Below are positions 25,331-38,700 of a stretch of 64,000 bases of DNA, piece by piece. A program made the position numbers and the translations under genes. Each line of letters begins with the position of its first letter. The stretch's first letter is position 1. The stretch covers positions 3,596,001 to 3,660,000 of the forward strand of contig JAFBJZ010000781.1 in NCBI GenBank assembly GCA_016785225.1, in the 5' to 3' direction. The DNA is from Psettodes erumei (taxonomy: Eukaryota; Chordata; Actinopteri; Pleuronectiformes; Psettodidae). Under the pieces are notes generated by a model, which was given only the letters and a program-made list of their open reading frames with translations, searched no databases and was not told the DNA's origin.

Positions 25331-26297
25331 CTGCACTAATCTGTCAAGGCTGAGCATTTGTTTAGAAGCAGTGTTAGTATTTCGTAGGATTAGAGATTAA
25401 AAGCATCAGTGCAAACTTCTTTTTTTTACCTGCTTCCCTCACTTCTAAATGAGCTTTAGCAGCGGCACATTAGTTCGCATTCACTCCCCCAACTCCTACC
25501 ATACACACACACACAAACACTCACAGTACTGTACATACACCAAACATGTTTTCTATGTGCCTCTGCCTTGTTTGACTTTTTGACTTGTTTGCTTCACACG
25601 AAGACAAGAAAACAGTTGCCTCCTGTGTGTGTTCATACCCATGTCTGTATTTTTCTCTCTTCTTCTTTATCTTTGCTCAATTCAGAATTTTAAAGAAGTT
25701 TGCATCTCTCAGAAGTACCAGTTCTCTGTGAACAAAAGTCTTTGATCCAGTCTTGAACTTGGGAATTGGATAAAATAAATATTTCCAAATACTTTTGTTT
25801 GGCGACCTCAGGTGGAAACCATATATATGATCTTTTCTTTCAAGAATAAGTTACTTAGAAGGAATAACTTTTAACAAGGTTAGCATAATATTTATTTTTT
25901 TTAAAAACCAAAAAAACAAAGGCTCCCATGAGTGTGCTTTCACATCAAGATTCAAAGAGCTTTTGTACAAGAAAGAGCTTTCTAGGCTCTTGTGCAAAAA
26001 GGCAAGATCTGGCCTTGTAATGTGGGTTTGGATCGTTAGTTGGTATGAAAGCAGCTATTCCTTACATCAACACATTTCATTTAAAACTAAGACTGAATCC
26101 TACTAAATATACATTATGTAATTGTTTTGATTAGATTGCTATGCATGTCACTGAAGCAAAACAGAAATATATTTTAATTAAAAAAGCCTGAAATTTAAGT
26201 TGACATTGTGTCAAACATATCTACAAACTACAGTGAGGCGTTGCATTAGGAGCCCTCCCGAAGGTGATTCAAAGGTGGTATCTTATCTGGTAAATAG

Positions 26298-26337
<40 letters not shown>

Positions 26338-26830
26338 TCAGGTGTCTGCAAATGTGTGACCAAGCCGCAGGTATTTGCATGCGTCATACTGCACTGATCA
26401 ATATACAGTAAAATCACTGCACCTCCATTAATTAATGGCTGCAAATCACACCACAATATAAATATATGAATGAGAAATCCAACTCAAGAAACACTTGCAT
26501 CCAAGGGCTTCACCTTGCTGTGCGCTTCCTTCAGACATCTCCAGACCAGACTTAATGCTTGGATAAACAAAACCAAACAAAGGATTCTTCAGCTGCACCC
26601 AAAGGTAATGAGTCACACAAGGTATTGTGATGACTAGCAGACAAAGGGACCGTATGAAGAAACCTTGAGAAGGATTGAGATTGATTCAAAGCCTCATCTG
26701 ACCCAAAGCGGCATTGTTTGAGGTTAAAAATCACCACCTAAAGGATATGTTTTAACCATAATAGATTTGAATTGTGCCTATTCAGAATTGTTTTACATAT
26801 TTCAAAAGTTAAATGTGTGAATCTTTTCCC
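25331..26830. other. Intergenic DNA, no gene seen
   Basis: Contains a GT microsatellite at 26300-26336; otherwise nothing recognisable. Confidence -1.
26300..26336. repeat. (GT)n microsatellite
   Basis: Near-perfect GT run of about 18 units. Confidence -1.
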
Positions 26831-26876
26831 CAGGCCCCACAGACAAACTGTGACCGATTTCATTCTGTGGCAGAAA

Positions 26877-27500
26877 TGAAGACTCGTCTGGTTTGGAGAG
26901 TGTGTTGCATAATTTGCTGCCTACTTGTCATCTCTCTGAACGCAGCAAAAACCAAAACACTTCAAAACCCCACACACACCGCTGAGTCGTACACAAAAAA
27001 AATGAAGTTTTTTTCTCATAAAAGCTTACGCTGCAGATGTGTTTGGTCTGAAGATTATCATTATCTTTGGGGCAAATACATTTCTGCTCTGGGTAGTGAC
27101 CGCTCTGCTGGCGTGACAGTCCTCTTTAACATTTCTATCTTGGCGAGGAGTCTGTTGAAAAAGCAGGTGGGTCCCAGTCAAACCGTCACCAGCTGGATTG
27201 TTACTTTTGGATGAGCGTGGACAGCAAGAGTCGCATCGCTCAGATGACCTACACCGTCATGCTGCTGATTATCTTCAGCCTCAAGTTCGCTGTCATGTGG
27301 GGAACCAGCTTCCTCACTTTCTACTACAGCACCAAGCTGGCGAGCGCGCCAGGTGAGGGGGCTTTGATGCTCGACACTCACTCTGGCCCTGATCTACGAG
27401 TTCATTTATCTGCTCCTCGCTGACGTACTGAGGGTGATCCAGAGAGCTTTATCTCTAGTGGCCATTTTCGCTCTGTCCCTTGTGGTCGACCTTACATAAA
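26877..27500 (+). pseudogene. Frameshifted remnant of an unidentified multi-pass membrane protein
   Basis: Several hydrophobic segments follow one another on the plus strand but in different frames. One opens at the ATG at 26877 (WRVCCIICCLLVISL). A second, IIIIFGANTFLLWVVTALLA, runs to a stop near 27115. A third block, VTVLFNISILARSLLKK (27112-27165), continues after a frame change into CYFWMSVDSK and then MLLIIFSLKFAVMWG (27255-27300). A last block, ALIYEFIYLLLADVL with VAIFALSLVVDLT, stops at about 27498. The pattern fits a receptor or transporter with four or more TM segments and at least three frame breaks. CAG|GTGAGG at 27351 is donor-like, so one break could be an intron. I cannot name the family. 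Confidence -1.
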
Positions 27501-28119
27501 CTATCAGAGTAGCTGTGTACCAAGAGGTGATTGACAAAATGTTCGTCTTTCGTGCTGTCAGTTCCAGTATGGCTCCTGTCCTGCTGTGTTTTAGCTGTGT
27601 CAGCCGGTGACACCTGTGATGCCTGTGTCACAGCAAACACCTTCCCATTCAAATCACAAGCTCATTACACTGTACCAATGAAAATGAATATTTCATCAGA
27701 ACAAATAAGGGTCAGGCCTGTAAAACAGATCCCCGTGCATGGTTGCCTGGACATGATGTAACTCCATACCCATCTAAAATTGTTAAAAAATACATGTGAC
27801 GGTGATGAGAGCACAGAACATATTAATAAAACAAGAAAGTACGCACAACCTGAATTCTTTTTTTTGTCAGATATTTTTAAGAGTTTTCCAGTCTCAGGCA
27901 GGCTGCAGATGGTTTGAGCTGTACAACGGGGCACAGTCGGGAATGTGTTTGTAACTGGAGGGTCCAAACTCCTGCACCAGTTGTGGACTGAAAAAAATAA
28001 ATTTGATGGAGGGAAAACACTTTCAATCCCCACCTTCTCTTGTGTATCTGCTCATTGGTCCTCTACCAAATTGTGTGCACCTGCACTTGACAGCTCCAAT
28101 GTGTGACTGTGTGCAACTG

Positions 28120-28166
<47 letters not shown>

Positions 28167-29480
28167 GTGTGAAGCTGGGTGTTCCTGAAAAGTGCACTCA
28201 TGCAAACCTACCCTGAGTAAATAGAGGTTTGAAAAAAAATGCAGCAGACCTCTTTGCAACGCTCCATTAGTTCACGCCCTCTGGCACCACCTAGTGAGGT
28301 TCAAAGCAGAGATACAATAGTGCAGCTAATCCCGCTCCACACAGAGGTTGGGGATCCCTCCAGCAGCTAAATGGACAAAGTAAGGAAGGGTATATTTTCC
28401 TTTGATGAAGGGGAGTTAAGCCGTATCAAGGCCTGAGCTTCCACTCCTCCGGTCTGTGGGAGGGAGTCGGGTTAAACATGACAGGGGGGAAGAACAGCTC
28501 AATATGACACAATACTGGCCAATAGGGCTGCAACAGCAATCATCTACATACGAGTACTTACATATGTCCTCCCTGCAGACTGCATACTGTCAAGTAAAAG
28601 GTCTGCTTTCTAAAGCCCACTTAAGAATAACTACGGAAGTGTTAACAGCAAAGTAAAAAGTATCCAAAGGTGAAGTACTGATTCAGCAGAAAATTGACCA
28701 AAGTTTTTATAATGAGTAATATTTTTAGAGTGTTAACGCTGTTGCGTTCGTCTTTTCTTGACCTTATGACATTTTTCAAGGAAAAGTGTAAGGACATGAA
28801 TAAGTAAATAAAAAATAAGGACATGAATCCACAAGGTGAAGGACCCGGGCAGGCTGAACTCAATGGGACTCCTTTATCTTTAGAAAAAAGCAACATGTTG
28901 TTTCATCCTTCATCCACATAGGGCATGAATCCCAACGCTTTTTTCCATTGAGCGCCTTCTGAAGGCAACGGAAACTGCGTGACCTTAGGCTCTGTACATT
29001 AGACAAAGATGTGTCTTTACTGTTGGCAGTGGGGAGGCTGAAATGTAAGCAAAAAGTAGTGAGCTGTTTGGATCGCCGTCCTCGGATTCTAACACAGCAT
29101 GAAGTTGTAAACGATTACGAAAAGATTATTTCCATGGGGAGGAAGCTGGCGGGTTGCAATGTTGCTCTGCTCAGGTGAACATCACTTCAAACAGTCAGTG
29201 CTCCCGAGACGTGTAGGGAGAGCGCTATCCTGTACCTCACTATCTGACAGGAAGGAACAGGCCATTAACAATCCAGATTAGCAAGGCAAGTACCCATCAA
29301 GCATCTGCTATAAACATCTCAGCAGCTCCTCCCTGCAGACAGCCTCCACAGATAGAGCCTCTTTAGCTCGTGCATCAGCTAAAGAGGCATCATTTTTCTG
29401 CACCTACAGTATGTTAATATATACATAAATCAGCATTTTCGTGCCGGTTGGTTAGCCGTTTTGCGCTTGAATGGGTCATT
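27501..29480. other. Intergenic DNA between the membrane-protein remnant and the dock5 3' end
   Basis: Includes a GT microsatellite at 28124-28164; no recognised gene. Confidence -1.
28124..28164. repeat. (GT)n microsatellite
   Basis: About 20 uninterrupted TG units. Confidence -1.
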
Positions 29481-29489
29481 TTTCACAGC

Positions 29490-31229
29490 ATCAGCAGCAT
29501 CTGTACTTTTTTATTTTTATTTCTGTTCAGTCAACAACAGTTGGTTCATAAAAAAAGATCATCATATATCTCTTGAGGCATTGTTTGTATAAAGTTTCTT
29601 TGATCCCGTGTACTGTACACAAAAAAGTGAATCCCTTGTAAAACGATGTAAAACTAAAAATAACACTCAAATATTGACAACTTAATTCTGAATTCAATTT
29701 GATCCTTTTCAAAACAGCTTACATGCATGAATTTAGCACTCTGAAGGCACTTTTAAAAACTCTACACAGTGCACATTAGTGCAGTGCGCTGAATACTAGA
29801 CCCAAATGACTCTGCATACAAATCTCTGCACACACTGGGTGTGCAAAACAATGGAAACATTAAAATTCATGAATAGCAATAATTTAAAATCTCAATAATG
29901 AACTGGTAAAATCTACTCATGCTTGAAATATAAAATTAAAGTGAACTTCAAAGGCATTTATTCTTGTACCATACAGCGCTTGGCGTTCTTTAAAGGGCCA
30001 GTTTGAAATTTTGGGAGATGCTTTGCCCTACTTCCTTGCCCAGAGTTGTATATGTAAATTGATACCCGCCTAATGTGCGTGCAGTATAAATGTAGCTGGA
30101 AGTGACAGCCAGTCGGCTCAGCTCAGCATAAAGGCTAGAAACAGCTCACCTGTCTCATCCACAGGTAGCAAAATCCACCAGCGCAGCCAAAGCTCGCCAG
30201 TTAACGTGTCATATTTCATTTGTTTAATCTGCAGTGGTGTGAAAACACCAAGTTGGCTGTGGTTCTGGGGCAGTCATGTTCTTTACTATTTCTAGTTTCT
30301 AGTCTGTTTCCAGGCTTATGCTAAGACAAGTTAACCCGCTGCTGGCTCCAGACACGAGAGCGGTATCTAATTCGGCAGCTCTTGGCAAGACGGCAAATAA
30401 GGGTATTTCCCAAAATACCAAAGTATTCTTTAAGGAGAAACATGCTTCCACTGAACATCAACGTCAATGTGATGCCGTTTGGAAGCATCAGTTACAGTAT
30501 TCAGTTCATCATAAACATCAAAACAAATGCATAATCTGTACCACATTCAATAATGCCATCCAGTGTTTCTGAAACATTGTAGTTTAGAGAAATCGGGTTT
30601 GATCATCATGTCATCTAACACCATCATCAAACACAAAATACCTACATTTTCTAAATATCAGTTACATTCTGTACATTGTATTCTCTGCTCTTGATCAAGT
30701 ATGGCGTGTGTCTAATGCAGCTTTTTCCTGTTCTCCGGCGCGGGCGAAAATAAGTCATCCAGTGTCACTCCAACACATAAAAACAAAACATTACATTGCA
30801 ACATTGGTCATTCCATGTCCCTGCGAGTGAGTAAAAACACCATTCTCTTTGAGAAGAAAAGCATCTAATCGTTGTTTCAGTGCCTCTTAAAAGCACACTG
30901 AATCCAAGGCTGTAGTGACTTTATGCACCCAAAATCGTTGATCCATTTTTACACAGTAGTACATTATTATGACAAGACTCCCATACATAGCCTTCCTTGC
31001 AGGCTTAAAACCAAAACAAAGGGCTGCTTGGAATCATTACTGACTTGCATCAGAGAGAACTTTTTTTTTTTTGTCTGTGGAAAACCTTGCAGTACAACCC
31101 GGGTGGACGGCTGTGCATCTGCTCCCTACTGTGGCGCTTCCACAATGCCACAAAGGAGACTGCACTCTCGCATTTTACAGCCAAATCAGAGAATTAGTGA
31201 AACTTTAAGGCCTGTGTGTGGGTGGAGCC
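29490..31229 (-). terminator. Probable 3' untranslated region and polyadenylation sites of dock5
   Basis: Lies directly after the dock5 stop (31230-31232 on the plus-strand scale). Minus-strand AATAAA hexamers occur at 29957-29962 and as a tandem pair at 29510-29515 and 29516-29521, so the UTR would be about 1.3 or 1.7 kb. The exact end is inferred. A dispersed repeat (29990-30330) sits inside it. Confidence -1.
29990..30330 (+). repeat. Dispersed fish repeat fragment (copy B)
   Basis: Motifs in order: TTTGAAATTTTGGGAGATGC, CTTGCCCAGAGTTGTA, AGCATAAAGGCTAGAAACAG, GTAGCAAAATCCACCAGCGC, AACGTGTCATATTTCATTTG, TTTAATCTGCAGTGGTGTG. This matches the layout I recall for a widespread percomorph repeat and is related to the shorter copy at 7810. 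If the dock5 UTR model is right, it is transcribed antisense to its own reading. Confidence -1.
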
Positions 31230-32700
31230 TTACTGAGGGGAGTGCTCATACGAGGGGAACATTGACTTCCGTGTTTTCGGCGGTGGCGGAGGAGGCTTGC
31301 TCTCAATTTTCATTGGCAGCGGAGGAGTGAACTGTGGGGAAAGAGGGAAGAGAGTTCAGGTCAGGACATTTAAAAAAAACCTGAATGTTTTAACATTTAC
31401 ACGCCATAAAATATGCATTTGTATGTGCGGGGGGGGTACTATTTTATGCAAGCAGATGTACGGTACCTCTGAAGAGAACTTGGGGTTGTCAATCTCATGC
31501 GGGTGTTTCTTCGGAGGCATGGGTGGGGGAGTCCCTGGGGTGTCAATGGCATTGGCATCATTGTCACTGAGAAGCGACGAATAACCTACCACAAGAGAGA
31601 GGAAATAAAAGTTTTTCACACTGCATGTGAATGTGTGTGTGTGTGTGTGTGTGTGTGTTACCTCATCAGCAACAGACCAGAATGTGCTTACACAAGGTTA
31701 GTGGGCATGAAATTCCTCCTTTGCTGTGTGTGAGGCATATTTTCAAGAGAAAATAAAATGATGACATGCAGTGTGGTGTCACAGATGTAATTTTTTTTTT
31801 TTTTTTTGCTACATACTGGAACTGCGTGGTGTGTGCGGAGAGGCAGGTAGCGGGCTGAGAGGGTTAGACATGCTGAGTTGGGATGAAACGCCCTGGAACA
31901 GGGAGAGGGTCAGCCGTCGGTCTCCCAATTGTAAACTCTTGGGCCTCTGCTGCTTCTCTGGAGGTGTCTGGAATAAAAGTGGAAAACAAAAGACACACAG
32001 TAGGCATCCGTTTAAAACAGTCCAGCATAACGGAGCTACTCCCCAGTATCTATCTATTCAAGGATGAAGTGGTCTCTGAGACTTGCAAACAGCTTACATA
32101 ATCACTTGGGTGAAGGCACAGTTTGTTTTAGAAGGGAAACAGCTGTACATATATAAAAAATAGCTCCAGCACATAAGGTTGTACCTCATCGGCGTCTGAC
32201 TGCCTTTCCAGTAAGACCTGGGATTTGCTCACGCTCCACTCCTTCCTGTTCTTTCTAGCAATTCTGTTGTCCTCATCTGAGCGGGATAGAACCGAGGCCC
32301 TGCGATCACTGGGGTGGGACAACAAGGAACTGTTTGTGAATAATCAGAGGTGGAGATAGAGACGCAGGGAGACGTCCCATCAGAAAGGAAAACAGTGCTT
32401 TTGATTTGAACAAATACAAAACTAAGTGGTTGAAATTAGCAGCCTCTGTAATGAAGGCAATACGGGAACAAAAACTCAACAATGTGACGGGGGGAAGGTA
32501 GACAAAAGGAAGCAAGGGGAGGATGCAGGGACTGACTCTTGGGAGGAAATGCAGGATGGTCCCTCCGAGGATGTGGAGAGGCTGGAGGAGGCGTTGGAGA
32601 GGGTCGAGACAGTGGACATGCGACGCAGGGTGGAGGACAGGATGTAGGGCATCACCACCGAGCCCACGCGGCTCTTCTTCTTCTCAGCGAGAGAGCAGGG
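31230..32700 (-). CDS. dock5: dock5 exons 47-51 (proline-rich C-terminal tail)
   Basis: Exon 47 starts at 32700 (KKKSRVGSVVMPYILSSTLR). Its 3' boundary is unresolved: phase 2 is required, and the only phase-2 GT candidates give ends at 32504 or 32489, both weak. Then 32185-32308 (ARKNRKEWSVSKSQVLLERQ), 31817-31967 (QRPKSLQLGDRRL), 31467-31585 (DTPGTPPPMPPKK) and 31230-31331 (KPPPPPPKTRKS, ending SPQ and TAA). The proline-rich segments fit binding of CRK-type SH3 domains known for DOCK1/5. The serine-rich part of exon 47 is family-variable. Confidence -1.
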
Positions 32701-35700
32701 CTGGGACACACAAATGGGATTAAGCTTCATCGGGGATTCTTGGCAGGGGAGGAGCAAATGACAGGCGAAACACGGGTCGTATTGGGTTGGCTAAAGGAAG
32801 ATTTATGGTCCTGTGCTAATATAATGTACACTCTGCTTTGAATGAGAAGCAACTGATAGGAAGGCAGGAGGGCCAATAGCTTAAGCTGGCACCCTCTTAC
32901 ATCAAATTGAGTTTGCGGCTGGCAACGCACCAAGGTTATGACGCCATAATGCTTCTCCACTTTTTCCCGAAGGTCCTGGAAGCAAGTCACAAGACGGTTG
33001 TGTAAGGGCTTCAGCTGCTCCGTCGTCTTCTCCCCATGGATGCGAATCCCATCTGCCAAGAGCGGGATCTGGAGGGGAAGATGGGCATTTTAAGCGTGGC
33101 GAAAGGTCTCCTGCTTTGAGGCCCGGTCCCAGTGATGAAGGAAGGATTTACCTGCAGAGCAATGAGGTGTTTAAGGACCTCAATGCGCTCGTGGTCCTCT
33201 GGGTGCTCTTGGATGTAGGTGTCTGTGAAGAATGCCTACGGGGGAGCAAAACAGAATGAGAACCAGGCAGCTTTTTAAACACACTCACATGTGGCTGCGA
33301 GCAAAAATGGACAGGCTGGACAAAGAGGCTGCAGGAGGAGAATTACACTTCATAGCCCCTTGCAGCTAGATGTCATGTTAATGGGAAATAGCATTTATAA
33401 ATTCCTACTAATATTTGCAGTTGTATGATCTATCTGTTATTAATTAATAAAGTGCAGTCTGCAAGCAGTGGGACGGTGACCCAATTTTTGATGGCTAATA
33501 TTATTTTATGTCTCTGTGTGTTGTATGTAAAGTTGGCCTGAATTGTTATTTCTTTTTTGTGCCTGTTTGTGGTCTCAGAGAATACTCTGAGTGCACAAAC
33601 AGGCAAAGAAATAATCAGAATAAAGAAATAAGTCGGACCTTCTCATAGTTGGAGAAGCCGCCCATCACAGCTGGGTCCACAATGCCGCTGAGCATCATGG
33701 ACAGCGGGTTGATGGACAGTGAGCGATCACAGGCCTGCTGCTGTACGAGGTTGCTCAGCTTTTCATTGGCCATCTCCATTGTTTCTATGGCGTTCTCCAA
33801 AGGACTGATCTCCTCCTGCCATCAGGAGAATGACGTGAAGAACAACATGAATTAGAGGAATGTTTAAAGTGAAAATGATAACAGGAACAACACAGTTTGG
33901 CCGTCTTACCACTGAGACAGATTTGACTTCAAACCATTTCAGAATCCCTGGGAAGTGATAGGCAGTAATGTAAGTTGTTCTCTCAATCCACATGGTCTGT
34001 AGGGCAGAGTAAATATCAATAAAATAATAAAGGCTGACATTTTAAAGTCTTTATTAATCTTCTGAGTGAGGTATGTGCAAACAGCGTTGTGTATACTTTT
34101 TTTATGGGTGTGTGCTTACACAAATGAGCTCAGTGCTTAAAAGTAAATTAAAAAAGTGCTCACTGCAAATTCATTGTCTGGGTCCTTTTCACCTTTCCTG
34201 AAGGGCCTGGAATACTGGAACTGGTCCACTTCATTGGTTCTGTAATAGCTGCAAGAGAACAGGGAAGGACAGCGGTGAGTTAGTGGTTTGACCAGACAAC
34301 AATAAATCCCCGAGCATTCACGAGAAAATAAATCAGCCTTTAAGTGTTCTGTTACACACTTTAATATCTGCTCTGGAACCCCCTTGTCTTTAAACTGGTG
34401 CGGCACCGTGAGGACGGGCTTGACAGTAAAGCACTGGATGTCTGCGAAGTTCAGCTCAGGATAAGAAGCGGATAAAGACGAGTTGTACTGAGTCTTCCAA
34501 CATGCTGAAATCTCTGCATGGCTTTACTAAAGCGCAGCGATGCTTAGAGCTAAATGCTAATGTCAGACAATCACAGTGACGGTGCCAAAATGCTAATGTG
34601 AAGCAGGCATACCGTTCATCATGTTGACCTTCTTAGCATAGCATATCACAGCTGTCCCTGCAGCTATTCCACAAACGTGGGTAAAAATCTTGATAATTAA
34701 ATAGCGGCTGTGTGGCTCCTTATTTAAGGATACACTGTCCAGGGGAGTTGCTGATGTTGTCTCCGGGGGGGGCTGTGCTGGTCATCCGGACGGCGTTGGG
34801 GAACTGAGAGAGCAGCTTTATGCTGAAGTCTTCCAGCCACTCGTACTCTTTGCCTCGGTAGATGAACATTTTGTTCTGCGGAGGAGAGTTTCGGCGTTTA
34901 ACACAACGCATGGAGCTCAGCGAGAGGCTACAATTACGGTCCAGCTTGTTTTCAATAATATATGAGAGGTGTGCTTGTGCAACACCTTCAAGCACTGCAT
35001 TCATTCTGACATTCTATTGTGCCATCACAAAAGCCAATAGCCTTTACCGGTATTATTGCACATTATCGTCCCGTGAAATGTTTCAAAAATCCAGCCACAC
35101 AAGGGTTCCTCAAATTCTCTGTTTATTGAACCACGTAATCATTTTCTTACCCTGAGGAAAGATGGGAATCCAAGGCCATAATATCCAACAGCAAAGTACT
35201 CAGGCTGTGGGCGCATTGCGTGCATTATATTTTCATAGAACTGGGCTTGTTTTTTCTGTGCAACGGACAAAGATGGTGGTAAAACACACATGGTTTGTTG
35301 TAATTAGTCTGTAAGGGGTTACACAACAACCATTTAATGTTTCAAATAACATAAAATATATATGTTTCTCTTTTGTGAAATCTGAGAAAAGATTATGGGA
35401 GCACATTCATACCAAACAGCTAATGAAGAGATACTTCATAAACAGATTCTTCTAAATACATTTAAACTCCACAGCATCTGCAGCCCCTACTGGGCTAGAA
35501 ATGATTAATTATCCACAATTACTCATCCCACTACTTTCAACATGATTAACTAGGCATAAAATCATCTACAGTGAAGTCGTTTTCATATCGGTTTATGGAG
35601 CTGCCTTTTGTCAGAGGTGTTTTAATCTTTTAGGAGTGACTGGATTTTGTTTGCGCAGCTGAATTTCAGCGCACGCGTCCTCTTACCAGCAGCAGACTCA

Positions 35701-38700
35701 GCTCCATGAAGTCAAACATGTGGCTCTCGTGCATCTTGGCCAGCTGCTTGCCCAGCTCAATGGCCTTCTCCCACATCTGAGAAGACGTGTGCAACGCTCA
35801 GTTAAAAGCATCATATGAAATGTGAACAGAAAAACACAGGAGCACAAGGTAAACTTTGGCTTTAGTAACTTCCTCTGGAGTGTTTCAGACATATTTGGGG
35901 GCAATTTACATAATGTATAAAAAAATTAATCTGAATTATTTTGATGCCGACTCACAGGCAGAGCAGTGAATACTCACCTTGCCCTTGTCCAAGTAACATA
36001 TGATCTCCTGGAAGAGCCTCTCTTTCAGCTCCTGTTGGGTCCACACATGCTCCCCATCTCGAGGTATCAGGTGAGGCGCGCAGGCTTTGTCAGACCACTG
36101 ACGAAGCAAATGAATAAAGTAAAAAAAAGACAAAACACTCAGGTGAACACTTACAAGCATGGTGAGATTAGCTAAAGTTAAACAGCTGAAATTTAAAAAA
36201 AAAATCTGATTGTGTTTAAGCTGGGGAAAAAAGTGTCAAGAGACCTCCAGTATTTCAGCATGCAGTAGCAGAGTGTAAGCTGCCTCTGTGTAGTTCTCGC
36301 AGTCCAGGTGCAGATCTCGCAGCTTGTACAAGTACCTGGTTGCACAAGCACATCAGTAAGAAACAGCAATTTGGTCGAAAAAAACACATCCATCTCTCCA
36401 TCTCTCTCACCGGATGTAAATGTCCTCCCTCTTCTTTTCTTTGTAGAAATTCTGCAGGAAAAAAAATAACAACTGCATATTTCTGACAAAATGTTCTCTC
36501 AAATCTTTCTGCACAGGTCATCTCTGCATGCAGGCGTACAAATACTGTCAACCCTTTGGTGAATGCAGGCACAGAGCATACCAGCACATTGACGGTGCAG
36601 CTCATGCGGTGCTCTGGACTCTCATCGTGTGTGATGGTGCGGTATGCCAGGAGGTTCTCCAGCAGGCTGCTCAGCAGCAGAGCCAACTCCTCGCCGGACT
36701 GTGACAGGTATCTGTGGCGTCTGCAGTGCTCCAGCAACCTGCACACACAAACAAATATCCTTCACAGACTACTCTTTAGCTGCGAGGGGCTGTTTCTAGG
36801 TTATCAGTTTGCCACAGCCTGCCTCTCCTACTGACAAGAACATTAGAATCAGCTTTTGCAATTTTCGGGGATTGTACATTGTGTCCTCAGGAGTTCCGTT
36901 GAGTCACTCGGTACAACACAAAAAGTATGGGATATCACGGCCCTGCATGGCCTGACTGAGGATAACTCTATTCACGCCTTACAACAGAGGAGCTGTGACC
37001 CACCTGCACACACAGTTGAGTGCAAAAGTATTTTTTGAAATGACAAAGGGAGTAAAACATTTTTTGCTACACATTCAGATGATACAAATGTATTAATTGC
37101 ACCTCCCCTTGATAAACCCTCTGGATCATTTTACTTTAATATGTAAAATCAGGTGTCCGATCTTTGTCTGCAATTGTCAGTATTTGCTTGTACTTGATGA
37201 GTGGCACCAGGTGCGTTAAACTGCTCTCGCATTTTACATTTGCAAGTGAGGAGACCTCCAGGAGCAGCAGGTCTCAGGCAGTTTGCTGTTTGTCAGAGGA
37301 TGGCCATGACCATGGCTTTGTGGTCAGGTCAGTATGTTGCCGCTGCTGCGCTGGGTTAGCCAGGATGACACATCCTTCTTCTCGCTGTACGGCCACGCAA
37401 CTAAGAAAGTGTATGAGTAGTGGCCTTTTCCTCCATCAGCTCAGAAGCCGCCGTGATTTGCAGGATTTTTCCAAGTACGGTAAAAAGCCGCCTGCCCATG
37501 TACCTGCTCTTTGTTTGGTTTCACCATTTGAACGTGACGACCCCTTCCGTGGCGCGTGCTATCTTCTGCTTTCTGGGTCTATGATGCACTAGAGTCGGTG
37601 GCCGCTCTGCAGGGTGAGACTACTCGTCCCATACTTTATGTGCTGCTCAGACGGAAGTGAGTGAAAGGGAGGGGAACGTTAGGACGACAGCTTCCGTTCC
37701 CTGAAGGAGAGGAACAAGGTAAACCGCTGATCGCCCTGCTGTGCAGCCGGGCTCAGTGAAGAGCGGCTGTCGAACTGAAGGATGACAGCGTTGATGGATG
37801 TATATATGGGGCCTCACATACACCGTGACAGCTCATCTTCCTTAAGGTGTGAAAAGAGGTGTCTTCAGTTAGGCCCCGCAAGGGTGTGATAGCCCATATT
37901 TTATGTGTTGTACCTCCTTCCTCTCCTTCAGGGAAGAGAGGATGTAGTCACAACATTCTGTATTTTATTGATTAGAGGTTGCTTACAGTTCTAACAGACT
38001 GTCTTCTTCTGGCTCCTTGAGGACTTTTTTAAAAACACGATCTGAAAAGCCTTTGTTGGTTTTTAGAAACAACCCTTGGTGAATTCCCTATTACACAGAA
38101 TTTAAGTTGTTTTTTTTATCAATCTGAAACAAACATTTCTAAACAAATCTCAGAATAAAAGGAATATTTGGGGTTTCATCTGCTCCTCAGCCTTACGTTT
38201 TCTCCAGCAGGACTTTGTACTGCTCATCCCCCTGGCCTCCTTCTACCTCTTGATCCAATTTTGTTATCAGTTCATTCTCAAACTGGACAGAAGGGAATAA
38301 AAAAAAAGAAACACAAATGTCAGATTTATCCTAAGGTAAAATTCAATATAAAACACCTGTGCTGAACTTATGAGCCAGCATTCTACCTTTTCAAATGTTC
38401 GTCCAGGATTGAAGTTGTGTTCACACTGCATCATATCGAAGAAGATGGGGATGGTAGCTTTCCTCAGTTCGGGCTGAGGCACGAGAGTGACCTCCAGAAT
38501 GGGCCCAACCATGGCTGGGATGAACTTCATTTTGTGGGGGCCTGAGGGACAACAGCACATTATCACACAAGAAATATTGTATTATGCTTTGAGAACGCAA
38601 TAAGCTGGATCTTCATCTCCCAACAAACAGAGGTCAAATCTAATAATGTAGCCAACAAAACAACAATACACTATGAATCTGGACTATAAAAAATATTGTC

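Noticed and set aside
27166..27176. 11-bp GTGGGTCCCAG segment that starts GT and ends AG in the membrane-protein remnant
   Set aside because: Far too short to be an intron; more likely part of the frameshift damage.
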